From a virus, in the IMG/VR virus record IMGVR_UViG_3300011116_000403, positions 1-43,294 of that record: a DNA stretch of 43,294 nt, one strand, 5' to 3'. Positions within the stretch are counted from its first letter, which is position 1. Each line of letters opens with the position of its first letter. A program made the translations under genes and the position numbers. Below the pieces are notes generated by a model. The model saw only the letters and a list, made by a program, of their open reading frames with translations. It was not told the origin of the DNA and ran no database searches. This document shows positions 29,457 to 37,177 of this stretch, piece by piece.

Positions 29457-31277
29457 ATGAGCAATTCAACTAATGTCTATGCCGAGATTCTAAAGTTTGA
29501 TGACAATGGCGATGGCACACTTACTGTTTACGGTAAGGCGACTGATGATTCATTAGATATTGATGAGCAAATCTGTGACCCTGTATGGCTTGACCGCGCT
29601 ATGCCTGACTGGTTTCGCACAGGCGGAAACATTAGAGAACAACACAGCAATATCGCCGCAGGCGTTGCTAAAGAATATGAATCAAAAGCAGACGGACATT
29701 ATATCTCTGCGCTTGTTGTTGACCCAGTATCAGTAAAGAAAGTCCAAAATCGCGTATTGCGCGGCTTTAGTATTGGTATCAAATCACCTCGCGTAGTAAG
29801 AGATACAAAAGCGGCTAACGGCAGAATCATTGATGGTCAAATTGTTGAAGTATCTTTAGTGGATAGACCCGCTAATCCTAACTGCCAACTTATATTGGCT
29901 AAGTCTGTTATCGGAGAAAAAACATTATTGAAAACTGAAGAACTTATTGAAAAGTATAATGAAGAACACGATGAAAGTGGTCGGTTTGGTTCTGGCGGTG
30001 GCGGTTCAGATAAGCCTGAAGAAAGTCAAAATGATAATGAAGCAACAAGACAAGCAGAACGACGAGATGATGCTGTTGCTAAAATCGAAAGCAGTAATGT
30101 TGATGAAGTTAGAGTTGGGCTTAGCGATACAAGAGATGCTGTATTAGATATTGATGAGGATAAAGCACAAGACGCGGCTGCTTCAATAAAAGAAGCACAA
30201 GACCTAACAGATAGTGCTATGAATAGTTTAGATGACGCTAAAGACGCAGACAGCGTTGGAAGCCACGCAGGTCATATTGAAGATGCAGTACGCGACTTAG
30301 AAGTAGCGCAAGGTAAGATTGAAGATGCACAAAGTTCTTTGGGTCAAGTTGAATATGACGCAGAAGACCAAGAAGATGAACTTTCAGATATGCACGACGA
30401 AATAGAATCAACTCTTGAATCATTAGAAACCTATTTAGATAATCTTTATGGTCGTGGAGAAGAAAAATCAGCAACAAACAAAAACAACAAGGAGCCTAAA
30501 ATGGCAAGACAACGCAGGGCAGCAAAGTCTGCCATTGAAAAAGAAGTAGCAACTAACGAGGAAACACCTATGAACGGTGAAGCCAAAACAGTTCCTTCAA
30601 GAGATGAAATGATTGAACGCTATGCTAGCGCTCGCAAAGCATTAGATGATGTTACAATGGAATGTAAGTCTTATGGTTATGACGACATTGATAAAGCGTA
30701 TGGCGAAACTGCCGAAGAAGAATCTGCAGAAGGTCCAGCAGGTAGCGGTGCTGAACACGAAGTTGGTGAAGCAGAAGGTAAAAAAGAATTAGTTGATAGC
30801 GATGGAAACGAAACAGACAAATCTTCTACCTTGACAGAGATTATTCCTGACCCTAGTATTGAAACGCTGCCAACAACAACAGAAGAAACAATAGAAGAAT
30901 TCGTAGAAGATGATTCTGCGAGTAAGACCCTGCTCGCTGATGCTAGATTAGACAGCATCATTGAGAAAGCCGTAAAGAGTGCTATGAAGTCGGTTGAAGT
31001 CGAAGTTGCCGAGTTGAAGACTGCTTATACAGCAGTAGAGAACAAAGCCGCATCGCTTGAAACAGAATTAGCAACGGCCAAATCTCTCGCGATAGGTGGC
31101 GGTCCAAAACGGGCAACCATAGCGACAGGTGCTACAACAACAAATGAGTGGAAAGCCAAAGCAGATTTATACTTTGCTAAAGCATCTTCCACCACCGACC
31201 AAGTTCTTGCAAAGGGCTACCGCGATATGGCGAAAGATTTCTTAGCCAAAACCGCGTCCTCTGCAGAAACAAACTAA
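29457..31277 (+). CDS. Prohead protease fused to scaffold domain, 606 aa
   Basis: AAAGGA precedes the ATG. Residues 1-150 are an HK97-type (S78-like) protease: REQHSNIAAG (H63), ALVVDPVSVKKVQNRVLRGFSIGI (S105), QIVEVSLVDRPANPN. A Gly-rich linker (GRFGSGGGGSDK) leads to an acidic coiled-coil region. A scaffold-like C-terminus (residues about 349-606) follows. This exceeds the usual protease length (about 200) and resembles the lambda C/Nu3 arrangement. It cleaves itself and the capsid proteins during maturation. Confidence 0.85.
   Translation: MSNSTNVYAEILKFDDNGDGTLTVYGKATDDSLDIDEQICDPVWLDRAMPDWFRTGGNIREQHSNIAAGVAKEYESKADGHYISALVVDPVSVKKVQNRVLRGFSIGIKSPRVVRDTKAANGRIIDGQIVEVSLVDRPANPNCQLILAKSVIGEKTLLKTEELIEKYNEEHDESGRFGSGGGGSDKPEESQNDNEATRQAERRDDAVAKIESSNVDEVRVGLSDTRDAVLDIDEDKAQDAAASIKEAQDLTDSAMNSLDDAKDADSVGSHAGHIEDAVRDLEVAQGKIEDAQSSLGQVEYDAEDQEDELSDMHDEIESTLESLETYLDNLYGRGEEKSATNKNNKEPKMARQRRAAKSAIEKEVATNEETPMNGEAKTVPSRDEMIERYASARKALDDVTMECKSYGYDDIDKAYGETAEEESAEGPAGSGAEHEVGEAEGKKELVDSDGNETDKSSTLTEIIPDPSIETLPTTTEETIEEFVEDDSASKTLLADARLDSIIEKAVKSAMKSVEVEVAELKTAYTAVENKAASLETELATAKSLAIGGGPKRATIATGATTTNEWKAKADLYFAKASSTTDQVLAKGYRDMAKDFLAKTASSAETN
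30501..31277 (+). CDS. Probable internal-start scaffold protein nested in the protease gene, 258 aa
   Basis: A textbook AAGGAG (30489-30494) lies 6 bases before an in-frame ATG at 30501 (MARQRRAAKSAIEK...). A second in-frame ATG at 30570 follows GAGG. The product would be the scaffold domain alone, including the acidic region and a coiled coil near the end (VEVEVAELKTAYTAVENKAASLE). Lambda Nu3 is made the same way. Overproduction of scaffold relative to protease fits capsid-assembly stoichiometry. Confidence 0.6.
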   Translation: MARQRRAAKSAIEKEVATNEETPMNGEAKTVPSRDEMIERYASARKALDDVTMECKSYGYDDIDKAYGETAEEESAEGPAGSGAEHEVGEAEGKKELVDSDGNETDKSSTLTEIIPDPSIETLPTTTEETIEEFVEDDSASKTLLADARLDSIIEKAVKSAMKSVEVEVAELKTAYTAVENKAASLETELATAKSLAIGGGPKRATIATGATTTNEWKAKADLYFAKASSTTDQVLAKGYRDMAKDFLAKTASSAETN

Positions 31278-31301
31278 CCTCTTTACAGGAGAAATTACTC
31301 A

Positions 31302-32984
31302 ATGGAAAACTTAAAAGTTCAGGACTTATTCAATGAGTCCAACCCAAAAGTTGCCGCAGAGCGCCACGATGAATACATTGGAGAACTAAGCAAGTCGCTT
31401 TCTTCCCCACGGTCATTTACTAATGGCGAGATGGGTCCAGATGCTTCAAAGCAACTAGAACAACTTGCTCTTAGCAAGTCACTAGCGCCTGACGCACTAG
31501 CCTCTCTACAAACTGCTCTCGCTCAGCAACGCGGTGCCACAGCAGATATTGCTAAAGAAATTACTTTGACAAGTCCTTTGTCATCTTCTTTCGCAGCATT
31601 TGACTTGGAAGCGCCAGCAAAACTTCTTACACCTCGTCCAACACCACTTCGCAACAAGATTCCTCGTAAAAAAGGAATTGGTACATCTCGTCGCGTCAAG
31701 AGAATTCTTGGCTACACAGGTACAGGTACAGGCGGAATTGGAAATCAATGGCCTGGAGTTACAGAAACAACCCAAAACAATTTTGCACCTGGGTCTAACA
31801 ACGCGCTAAACCTTATTCGCGGACCGCAGATTTCTTATGCTGCTGACGATTTGGTTTTGCCATATAACTCTTACTCACTATCTGACCAAGTTTCGTTTGA
31901 CGCAAACTTCTCAGGTATGGGTTATCAAGACCTTCGCCAACTTTCATCTACTTCAACACTTTACGCAACAATGTTGATGGAAGAAAGAATGTTCCTTTAT
32001 GCACGCGGAACAGCATCAGGTTATTCAGGTGCTTTAGCAGCACCAGCAACTCCAGCATTAACTTCACCTGTCGCGTCTGGTTCTGAAACAGCACTAGCCG
32101 CAGCAACTTATTATGTGTATGTAACATCTAACGCAGGTATCTCAGGCTCAGGCTTTGGTGAATCTGTTGTTACGACTGTTCAAAGCACAGCAGTTTCATC
32201 TGGTGATGTTCTAAAAGTAACTCTTTCTGCAGCCGTTTCAGGCGCAGTTGGATACAACCTTTATGTTGGAACAAGCACAGGTCTTGCTAACTGTACTTTC
32301 CAAGGTCATTTCAATGGTCTTGTCGCAACAGTACAAGGTGCAGGCGCAACAGGATTGACAGGCGACAACTTCGCTTATTCAACAACTGGCGCTGCTGCAA
32401 CACGCGCAACAGCAGACACATCTGCTTATGCAACTGGATATGATGGAATTCTTCCAACTGTTCTTGGTGCTAACTCAGGCTATAACAACAACCTTGCAGG
32501 TGCAATGTTCAGCACAGGTAATCCTGGAACTGAATATCAATCTGTGTTCTATCAACTCTATAACAGCGTAAAGGCTGACCCAGATGAAATTCTTATCAAC
32601 GGTTCAGACCGCAAGCAGTTATCAGATGCTATTAAGAATGGTTCAACCGCTAACTATCGTCTAAACCTAACTCAAACTGAGCGTGGCGACTATGTAGGCG
32701 GCGCAACTATTGGTGCGCTTTACAATGAAATCACAGGAAAGATGGTAGATATTACTGTTCACCCTTGGTTGCAGCAAGGCGTTTCACCTGTTCTGTCTTA
32801 CACACTTCCAATTCCTGATACTGAGGTATCAGATGTTTGGTCAGCAATTAACGTGCAAGATTACATGGGTATCCAATGGCCTGTAGTTCAATTCACTTAT
32901 GACTTCTCAACTTACTACCGAGGAACTTTCTTCTGCTACGCACCTGCGTGGAATGGAGCAGTTTCAGGTATTGGTTCTGTCTGA
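31302..32984 (+). CDS. Major capsid protein, HK97 fold with Ig-like insertion, 560 aa
   Basis: AGGAG lies upstream. N-terminal delta-like region to about residue 100, then the mature part with LLTPRPTPLRNKIPRKKGIG and SRRVKRILGYTG, and a central VSFDANFSGMGYQDLRQLSSTSTLYATMLMEERMFLYARGT. After this come about 130 residues of Thr/Ser-rich beta sequence (AAATYYVYVTSNAG, LKVTLSAAVSGAVGYNLYVGT), an Ig/fibronectin-like insertion probably exposed on the capsid. The C-terminal HK97 segment follows. It forms the head shell. Confidence 0.88.
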   Translation: MENLKVQDLFNESNPKVAAERHDEYIGELSKSLSSPRSFTNGEMGPDASKQLEQLALSKSLAPDALASLQTALAQQRGATADIAKEITLTSPLSSSFAAFDLEAPAKLLTPRPTPLRNKIPRKKGIGTSRRVKRILGYTGTGTGGIGNQWPGVTETTQNNFAPGSNNALNLIRGPQISYAADDLVLPYNSYSLSDQVSFDANFSGMGYQDLRQLSSTSTLYATMLMEERMFLYARGTASGYSGALAAPATPALTSPVASGSETALAAATYYVYVTSNAGISGSGFGESVVTTVQSTAVSSGDVLKVTLSAAVSGAVGYNLYVGTSTGLANCTFQGHFNGLVATVQGAGATGLTGDNFAYSTTGAAATRATADTSAYATGYDGILPTVLGANSGYNNNLAGAMFSTGNPGTEYQSVFYQLYNSVKADPDEILINGSDRKQLSDAIKNGSTANYRLNLTQTERGDYVGGATIGALYNEITGKMVDITVHPWLQQGVSPVLSYTLPIPDTEVSDVWSAINVQDYMGIQWPVVQFTYDFSTYYRGTFFCYAPAWNGAVSGIGSV

Positions 32985-32986
32985 TA

Positions 32987-33085
32987 ATGTGTCTTGAATG
33001 TGGTTGTAATCAACCAACGCAAAGTCATGGTCGTAATGATGTGACTACTGCTGTAATTGTTACACCAACAGAAACACCGAACTAA
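32987..33085 (+). CDS. Micro-protein MCLECGC type, 32 aa
   Basis: ATG at 32987, two bases after the capsid stop, and TAA at 33083-33085. MCLECGCNQPTQSHGRND matches a recurrent actinobacterial and actinophage micro-protein with a CxxCxC knuckle. It lies in the same place (next to capsid or head genes) in other phages I recall. The metal-binding role is inferred. No strong ribosome-binding site, so coupling to the capsid gene is likely. Confidence 0.6.
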   Translation: MCLECGCNQPTQSHGRNDVTTAVIVTPTETPN

Positions 33086-33093
33086 TTACTAAC

Positions 33094-33128
33094 GAAAGGT
33101 GCGTCATACCGAAAAGGGCGCACCTTTC
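33094..33128 (+). terminator. Hairpin after capsid genes
   Basis: GAAAGGTGCG (33094-33103) pairs perfectly with CGCACCTTTC (33119-33128) around a 15-base loop, then TTA follows. The 10-bp stem without a full T-run probably attenuates or terminates part of the transcription after the highly expressed capsid gene. It may also protect the capsid mRNA 3' end. Confidence 0.65.
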
Positions 33129-33155
33129 TTAGGTAAAGGCTAAGGAAGGAAACCA

Positions 33156-33443
33156 ATGCCAAAAATGATTCCCCCAACAGGGCTTAGAGAAGTATCAGTA
33201 AAAACAGAACGCGGAACTAAAGTTTATCGGGCAGACAAAAGTGGGCTTATTAATGTTGATAACCCTAGTCACGCTAAACAAATGAAGCACGAAGGTATAG
33301 GTGAAGCAAGTTTGATGGGAACAACCCAGAACTTACATTTAGGATTTACTTGTTCTGCTTGTGGATTTGGTTCTTGGTTTTCACTTTGCTCGCGTTGTGG
33401 AACTCAAAACGAACGAATAGAAATGGACGGGTCAAGTGGCTAA
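33156..33443 (+). CDS. Zinc-ribbon head-region protein, 95 aa
   Basis: GGAAGGA precedes the ATG. The N-terminal half (GLREVSVKTERGTKVYRADKSG) is a small beta domain. The C-terminal half has FTCSACGFGSWFSLCSRCGTQ, a CxxC...CxxC ribbon. Between capsid and connector genes, so a minor head or head-tail joining component. It overlaps the next gene by 8 bases. Confidence 0.65.
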   Translation: MPKMIPPTGLREVSVKTERGTKVYRADKSGLINVDNPSHAKQMKHEGIGEASLMGTTQNLHLGFTCSACGFGSWFSLCSRCGTQNERIEMDGSSG

Positions 33444-34329
33444 CGCAATCAATCCCACTACACATGGGTTTAGTACGCCGTATCTAACAAATGACGAATA
33501 CACAAATGCACCCACATCTATTGATATTGACAACTTAGTATTCAATTCCAGCGACCCTGCAATACAGGCTAGTGAACTTACCAATGTTATTGCTCGCGCT
33601 TCTTCGTGGATAGATACATATTGCAATCAAGTTTTAGGCGCGACTAACGAAACTGAAACGCAACGCGCTCGCATAAGTTCAGACGGTTATATCAAATTTC
33701 ACCCACGCTACAATCCAGTTATTGCACTTACCGCGCTTTCATATGGCAATCCTTCAACCGAACTTACTACTGTTACAGACTGTTCCGTTGCATGGATAGA
33801 AGACCAACAAATACTTTTTCCTTATGCTTACAACTCCGCTTTATATACTTCACAAGGTCCATTACAACTTGGTGGTGGAAGTTCAGGTTCTCAGGTTTAT
33901 CTGAAGTACTCTTATGTCAATGGTTATGCAAATACTACTATTGTGACTGCTGTGGCTTTAGCGACAAGTTTAGTTACTAAATCAGGTTTGGGAATTACTG
34001 CAGGACAAGAACTAAAGATTTATGATGGTATGTACAGCGAGAATGTAACGGTAGATACTACCTATGTCTCAGGCTCGACCACAGTTCCAATAACAACAGC
34101 ATTGGTCTATAACCATGCCGCAGGTGTTTCTATCTCAGCCTTGCCACCAGCAATCAAGGAAGCGTGCATATTAGCAACAACCGCTATGCTTAAAATACGC
34201 GGAGATGCTTCAATGACTATGGGCATAGGCACTTCACCTAATACCGCTTCAAATGGGGTCAATGAAAACATTGGCAACGATATGAGTATGGCTATGGATT
34301 TACTGAAACCGTACCGTAGGATTCGTTAA
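33436..34329 (+). CDS. Head-tail connector protein, 297 aa
   Basis: GTG start at 33436 with AAATGGACGGG upstream. The N-terminal ASELTNVIARASSWIDTYCNQVLGA and RISSDGYIKFHPRYNPVIALTALSYG, and the C-terminal PAIKEACILATTAMLKIRGD, form the helical core seen in gp6/gp15-type adaptors. A beta domain is inserted between them. It probably docks to the portal. It shares a base with the next start (TAATG). Confidence 0.7.
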   Translation: MANAINPTTHGFSTPYLTNDEYTNAPTSIDIDNLVFNSSDPAIQASELTNVIARASSWIDTYCNQVLGATNETETQRARISSDGYIKFHPRYNPVIALTALSYGNPSTELTTVTDCSVAWIEDQQILFPYAYNSALYTSQGPLQLGGGSSGSQVYLKYSYVNGYANTTIVTAVALATSLVTKSGLGITAGQELKIYDGMYSENVTVDTTYVSGSTTVPITTALVYNHAAGVSISALPPAIKEACILATTAMLKIRGDASMTMGIGTSPNTASNGVNENIGNDMSMAMDLLKPYRRIR

Positions 34330-34832
34330 TGAGCCGCGCTGTAGTACGCGCAAGAGTCCAAGATTGGATTTATAGCGCTCAAATTACAACCCTAAACCAA
34401 GTATTTTCATCATTTCCTAAACGAATAAACTTTCAGGTTGATTCATTTCCTGGACAAGTTTCACGCGCAGCCGCAGTAGTTTTTATTGAAAGTGAAAGCG
34501 AATCACGCCTAGCAATCGGTGGAGTTACCACTACAGGACAAGGCTTAGGTATTAAAAGAATAGACTATAATGTTGCTTTACAGGTCTATCATCATTCACT
34601 ACAGCGCGAACCAGAAGACGCGATGGACGATTTTGATGCCTTGATTGACGCAATTAAGGATAGACTACGCAATGGCTTTCATGAACTAGGAGAAGATGAA
34701 CCGACTGTGATATGGCAAGCCGCAGAACCATCAATAGATGTTCAATACGGAGAACCGCTAACAAACGAAGGCGGTGCTACCGAAACTTGGGCAGCAATTC
34801 GTTTTATGGTAACACAGATGATTAATAACTAA
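34329..34832 (+). CDS. Tail terminator or head-tail joining protein, 167 aa
   Basis: The pattern of an N-terminal helix, VVFIESESESRLAIGG, KRIDYNVALQVYHHSLQREPEDAMDDFDALIDAIKDRLR and a final WAAIRFMVTQM is typical of tail terminator proteins in siphoviruses. Position between the connector and the tail-tube gene agrees. It caps the finished tail and joins it to the head. Confidence 0.7.
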   Translation: MSRAVVRARVQDWIYSAQITTLNQVFSSFPKRINFQVDSFPGQVSRAAAVVFIESESESRLAIGGVTTTGQGLGIKRIDYNVALQVYHHSLQREPEDAMDDFDALIDAIKDRLRNGFHELGEDEPTVIWQAAEPSIDVQYGEPLTNEGGATETWAAIRFMVTQMINN

Positions 34833-34843
34833 GGAGAATCCCA

Positions 34844-35080
34844 ATGCCTCGCTATGAATACAAAGGTGAAGTGCCTAGAGCATTTCCAACTTTAGGTATC
34901 ACAGTAAAAAATGGTGACTCATTTGATGGTCCTGAAGGGCTAAAGGCTCAGGGATTGTCACTTGTTTCGTCTGCTAAAACCGCACCTGCGGTTCCAACAG
35001 CACCAAAAGAAGTACAAAAAGAAGAAATAAAGGAAACACCTAAACCGTCTGCCCCGTCAGACATAATCGCAGGAGCGTGA
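34844..35080 (+). CDS. Small head-tail region protein, 78 aa
   Basis: AAGGAG precedes the ATG. The N-terminal half (YEYKGEVPRAFPTLGITVKNGDSFDGPEGL) is a compact beta module. The C-terminal half is Pro, Lys and Glu rich (APAVPTAPKEVQKEEIKETPKPSAPS) and probably disordered. A similar module occurs as a tail-related small protein in actinophages. Function unknown. Confidence 0.6.
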   Translation: MPRYEYKGEVPRAFPTLGITVKNGDSFDGPEGLKAQGLSLVSSAKTAPAVPTAPKEVQKEEIKETPKPSAPSDIIAGA

Positions 35081-35084
35081 ATAA

Positions 35085-36074
35085 ATGGCATCAGCCCAAC
35101 CATCAGTCCGTAGTTACCTCGGCATAGCCAAAGAAACTACACCAGCAACACCAGTCGCAGCAACAGACTTTATTCCAGTTACAAAAGACTCGCTAAAGCC
35201 CGTTGATATTATTGCACCACTTTACGACACAGGACTTCGCGGTTCTATGGCGGAGAATTACAACTATGTACAAGGTCGCAGACACACAGAAATTGATGTT
35301 GCAGGTCCAGCATTTCCAGACACATTCCCTTGGTTTGTGGGCGGAATTATGGGAGCAGTAACAACATCAGGAGCAGTTGCACCTTATACGCACGTCATTT
35401 CGCTAAAGAACGCAACAGCAATTGGCGCAGATGCACAACCAACTTCGCTAACTCTTGAAGACTTTTATGTTGCTGAAAACCGCTTCTATCCAGGGTGCAA
35501 GGTTACAGACCTTACCCTTACCTTTAACTCAGATGGAATGTTGGAATACACAGCAAAGTTGATGGGTCACCCTTCATCTACAACTGCAGCAGCAACTCCC
35601 TCATTTAGCACAGTTCCACCAACTCCTGTATGGCGTGGAGAAGTTTCAATTGGTGGTTCTACTATCGGTTATACAACTGCTGGCGCAATTACATTAACTC
35701 GTAAAGCCGAAGCAATCTTTGGAATTAACACAGACCAAGGACCTTATGAGGTCTTTGTTGGTGCATTGGACACAACAGGACAATTCACTTTTGTGATGGA
35801 AAATGATGATGTTCTTGCTGATTTTCTTTCCAATACACAACCTGAACTTATTGTTGTTTTTGCACAAGGAGCAAGTACATTAGCAACTTCTATCGCCTTT
35901 ACTATTACAAAAGGTGCTTACACTACAGCAGTAATTGACCGAGGTGGCGACCATGTTGCTATTACAGTTGATTTCTCCTCTATCGCAAATACCACAAACG
36001 CAGGTCCATCAGGCGGATATTCCCCTATCATCTGGTCAATCGATAATGCTGTTGCTACTAATATCTATCAGTAA
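35085..36074 (+). CDS. Major tail (tube) protein, 329 aa
   Basis: The protein (SVRSYLGIAKETTPATPVAATDFIPVTKDSLKP) follows the usual tube-protein start. GRRHTEIDVAGPAFPDTFPWF, KVTDLTLTFNSDGMLEYTAKLMG and DTTGQFTFVMENDDVLADFL match. It forms hexameric rings of the tail tube. It directly precedes a structured intergenic region and the chaperone genes, as expected for a highly expressed tail gene. Confidence 0.85.
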   Translation: MASAQPSVRSYLGIAKETTPATPVAATDFIPVTKDSLKPVDIIAPLYDTGLRGSMAENYNYVQGRRHTEIDVAGPAFPDTFPWFVGGIMGAVTTSGAVAPYTHVISLKNATAIGADAQPTSLTLEDFYVAENRFYPGCKVTDLTLTFNSDGMLEYTAKLMGHPSSTTAAATPSFSTVPPTPVWRGEVSIGGSTIGYTTAGAITLTRKAEAIFGINTDQGPYEVFVGALDTTGQFTFVMENDDVLADFLSNTQPELIVVFAQGASTLATSIAFTITKGAYTTAVIDRGGDHVAITVDFSSIANTTNAGPSGGYSPIIWSIDNAVATNIYQ

Positions 36075-36089
36075 GCAATAGCGCAGTTC

Positions 36090-36153
36090 GCTAATAGGGG
36101 TTGTATAAGAGTAAAAGAGCCGCCTTCCCTCTTTCGCTCCGACCCCTATTAGC
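36090..36153 (+). terminator. Large intergenic stem-loop after the tail-tube gene
   Basis: GCTAATAGGGGT (36090-36101) pairs perfectly over 12 bp with ACCCCTATTAGC (36142-36153). Inside, AAAGAG (36114-36119) pairs with CTCTTT (36129-36134). There is no T-run. The likely role is to terminate or to process and stabilise the tube mRNA. Confidence 0.65.
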
Positions 36154-36155
36154 CC

Positions 36156-36161
36156 TATAAT
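36156..36161 (+). promoter_or_regulatory. Possible promoter -10 box for tail genes
   Basis: A perfect TATAAT lies 2 bases after the large stem-loop and 29 bases before the start of the chaperone gene. No good -35 is found; TTTCGC at about 18 bases upstream is weak. An internal promoter for the tail assembly genes is possible. Confidence 0.4.
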
Positions 36162-36189
36162 GTGAAGGCAACCCTACGGAAGGAATACA

Positions 36190-36546
36190 ATGTCAGAAAA
36201 GAAAGTAATCACACTCCCATCGGGAGCAACAGCAACATTCAAAGACCCAACAACGCTTCGGGTAAAAGACCGTAAGAAAGTTTTGCGAGCAGCAAGTGCC
36301 GAAGAAGGTCTAATGCAGGCACTATCCATTGTTGATGGACTAATTGCCATCTTAGTTGAAGAATGGTCATTTGATATGTTGCCACCAGCAGTTAGAATTA
36401 CAAGCCTAGACGAATTGACTATGGCTGATTATGACGCACTTAGCGAAGAAGCAGGAAAAGCACAAGAGATACTATTTCCTGGACTAGTCAAAGGTGAAAA
36501 TAACGAAGGGAATGTAGATAGCCCTTTCGGAAACTCCAACGGCTAA
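36190..36546 (+). CDS. Tail assembly chaperone (gpG-like), 118 aa
   Basis: GGAAGGA precedes the ATG. The protein (MSEKKVITLPSGATATFKDP, then LRVKDRKKVLRAASAEEGL) is the usual small acidic-helical chaperone located between tube and tape measure. A CCCTTTC slippery site near the end allows a -1 extended product. It binds the tape measure during tail assembly. Confidence 0.8.
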   Translation: MSEKKVITLPSGATATFKDPTTLRVKDRKKVLRAASAEEGLMQALSIVDGLIAILVEEWSFDMLPPAVRITSLDELTMADYDALSEEAGKAQEILFPGLVKGENNEGNVDSPFGNSNG

Positions 36547-36734
36547 AGTGGGTTCTTGAAGGCGGCGAAAGGCACGAAGCCTTTACTTATCCTGATGATG
36601 AGTATTTCTACTATTTAGCCGCCGAAAAGTTTGGTTGGACACCAAGTCAGATAGATGAAGAACCTGCCTATTTGATAGATTGGCTATTGTCTATTTCTAT
36701 TGTCGTTGATGAAGTGAAAGCGAAAAAACAATGA
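36190..36734 (+). CDS. Tail assembly chaperone -1 frameshift product (gpGT-like), about 181 aa
   Basis: The zero frame slips back one base at CCCTTTC (36522-36528) and continues as RKLQRLKWVLEGGERHEAF... with YYLAAEKFGWTPSQIDEEPAYLIDWLL to TGA at 36732-36734. The -1 frame has a stop (TAG 36519-36521) immediately before the site, so the shift must occur at or after it. The C-terminal extension is a coherent protein sequence. The gpG/gpGT ratio set by frameshifting is a conserved feature of siphoviral tail assembly. Confidence 0.85.
36522..36528 (+). promoter_or_regulatory. -1 ribosomal frameshift slippery heptamer CCCTTTC
   Basis: In the zero frame the site reads C-CCT-TTC, so both tRNAs re-pair after a one-base slip to CCC and TTT. 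It fits X-XXY-YYZ exactly. Located 18 bases before the zero-frame TAA (36544-36546). Confidence 0.82.
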
Positions 36735-37177
36735 TTCCAAACAACCTAAGATTAGTTCAAGGTGTATGGAAACAAGCATCTACTAAAGTGGACATTAAAG
36801 CGCGCATGGCTCGCGACGATATGATGACTGCTCTTATTCAAATGACTAAAGAAACTTTGAACAATGAAGGTAAAAGACCTTATAGCACAGGTCCTCGCGG
36901 TGGGCGTGTTTATACTAAAGCAATATCAGGACACCCGCCAATGATGCGAACAGGTGATTTGAAACGGTCTATTCGCGGCGAACGATTCCACACAGGTTTT
37001 GCTAATTACTCTGCTATCGTAGGACCAACAATTAGTTATGGTCGAGTGCTAGAATTGGGCGGCAATCCTAACTGGGCTTCTGGAACTAAGTTTCCTTATA
37101 TGGCTCCAACTTGGGCTAAGTTTCAAGGCGTTGTCGCCGCACAAATTGTTCAACGATACTTTGGGAAAGGAATCTAA
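36731..37177 (+). CDS. HK97 gp10-like minor tail/completion protein, 148 aa
   Basis: The ATG overlaps the stop of the frameshift product (ATGA). The sequence GRVYTKAISGHPPMMRTGDLKRSIRGE, YSAIVGPTISYGRVLELGG and YMAPTWAKFQGVVAAQIV is that of gp10-like proteins of head-tail joining or tail completion. Such genes usually precede the tube gene. Here it lies between the chaperones and the tape measure. The fold assignment is by motif. Confidence 0.7.
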   Translation: MIPNNLRLVQGVWKQASTKVDIKARMARDDMMTALIQMTKETLNNEGKRPYSTGPRGGRVYTKAISGHPPMMRTGDLKRSIRGERFHTGFANYSAIVGPTISYGRVLELGGNPNWASGTKFPYMAPTWAKFQGVVAAQIVQRYFGKGI

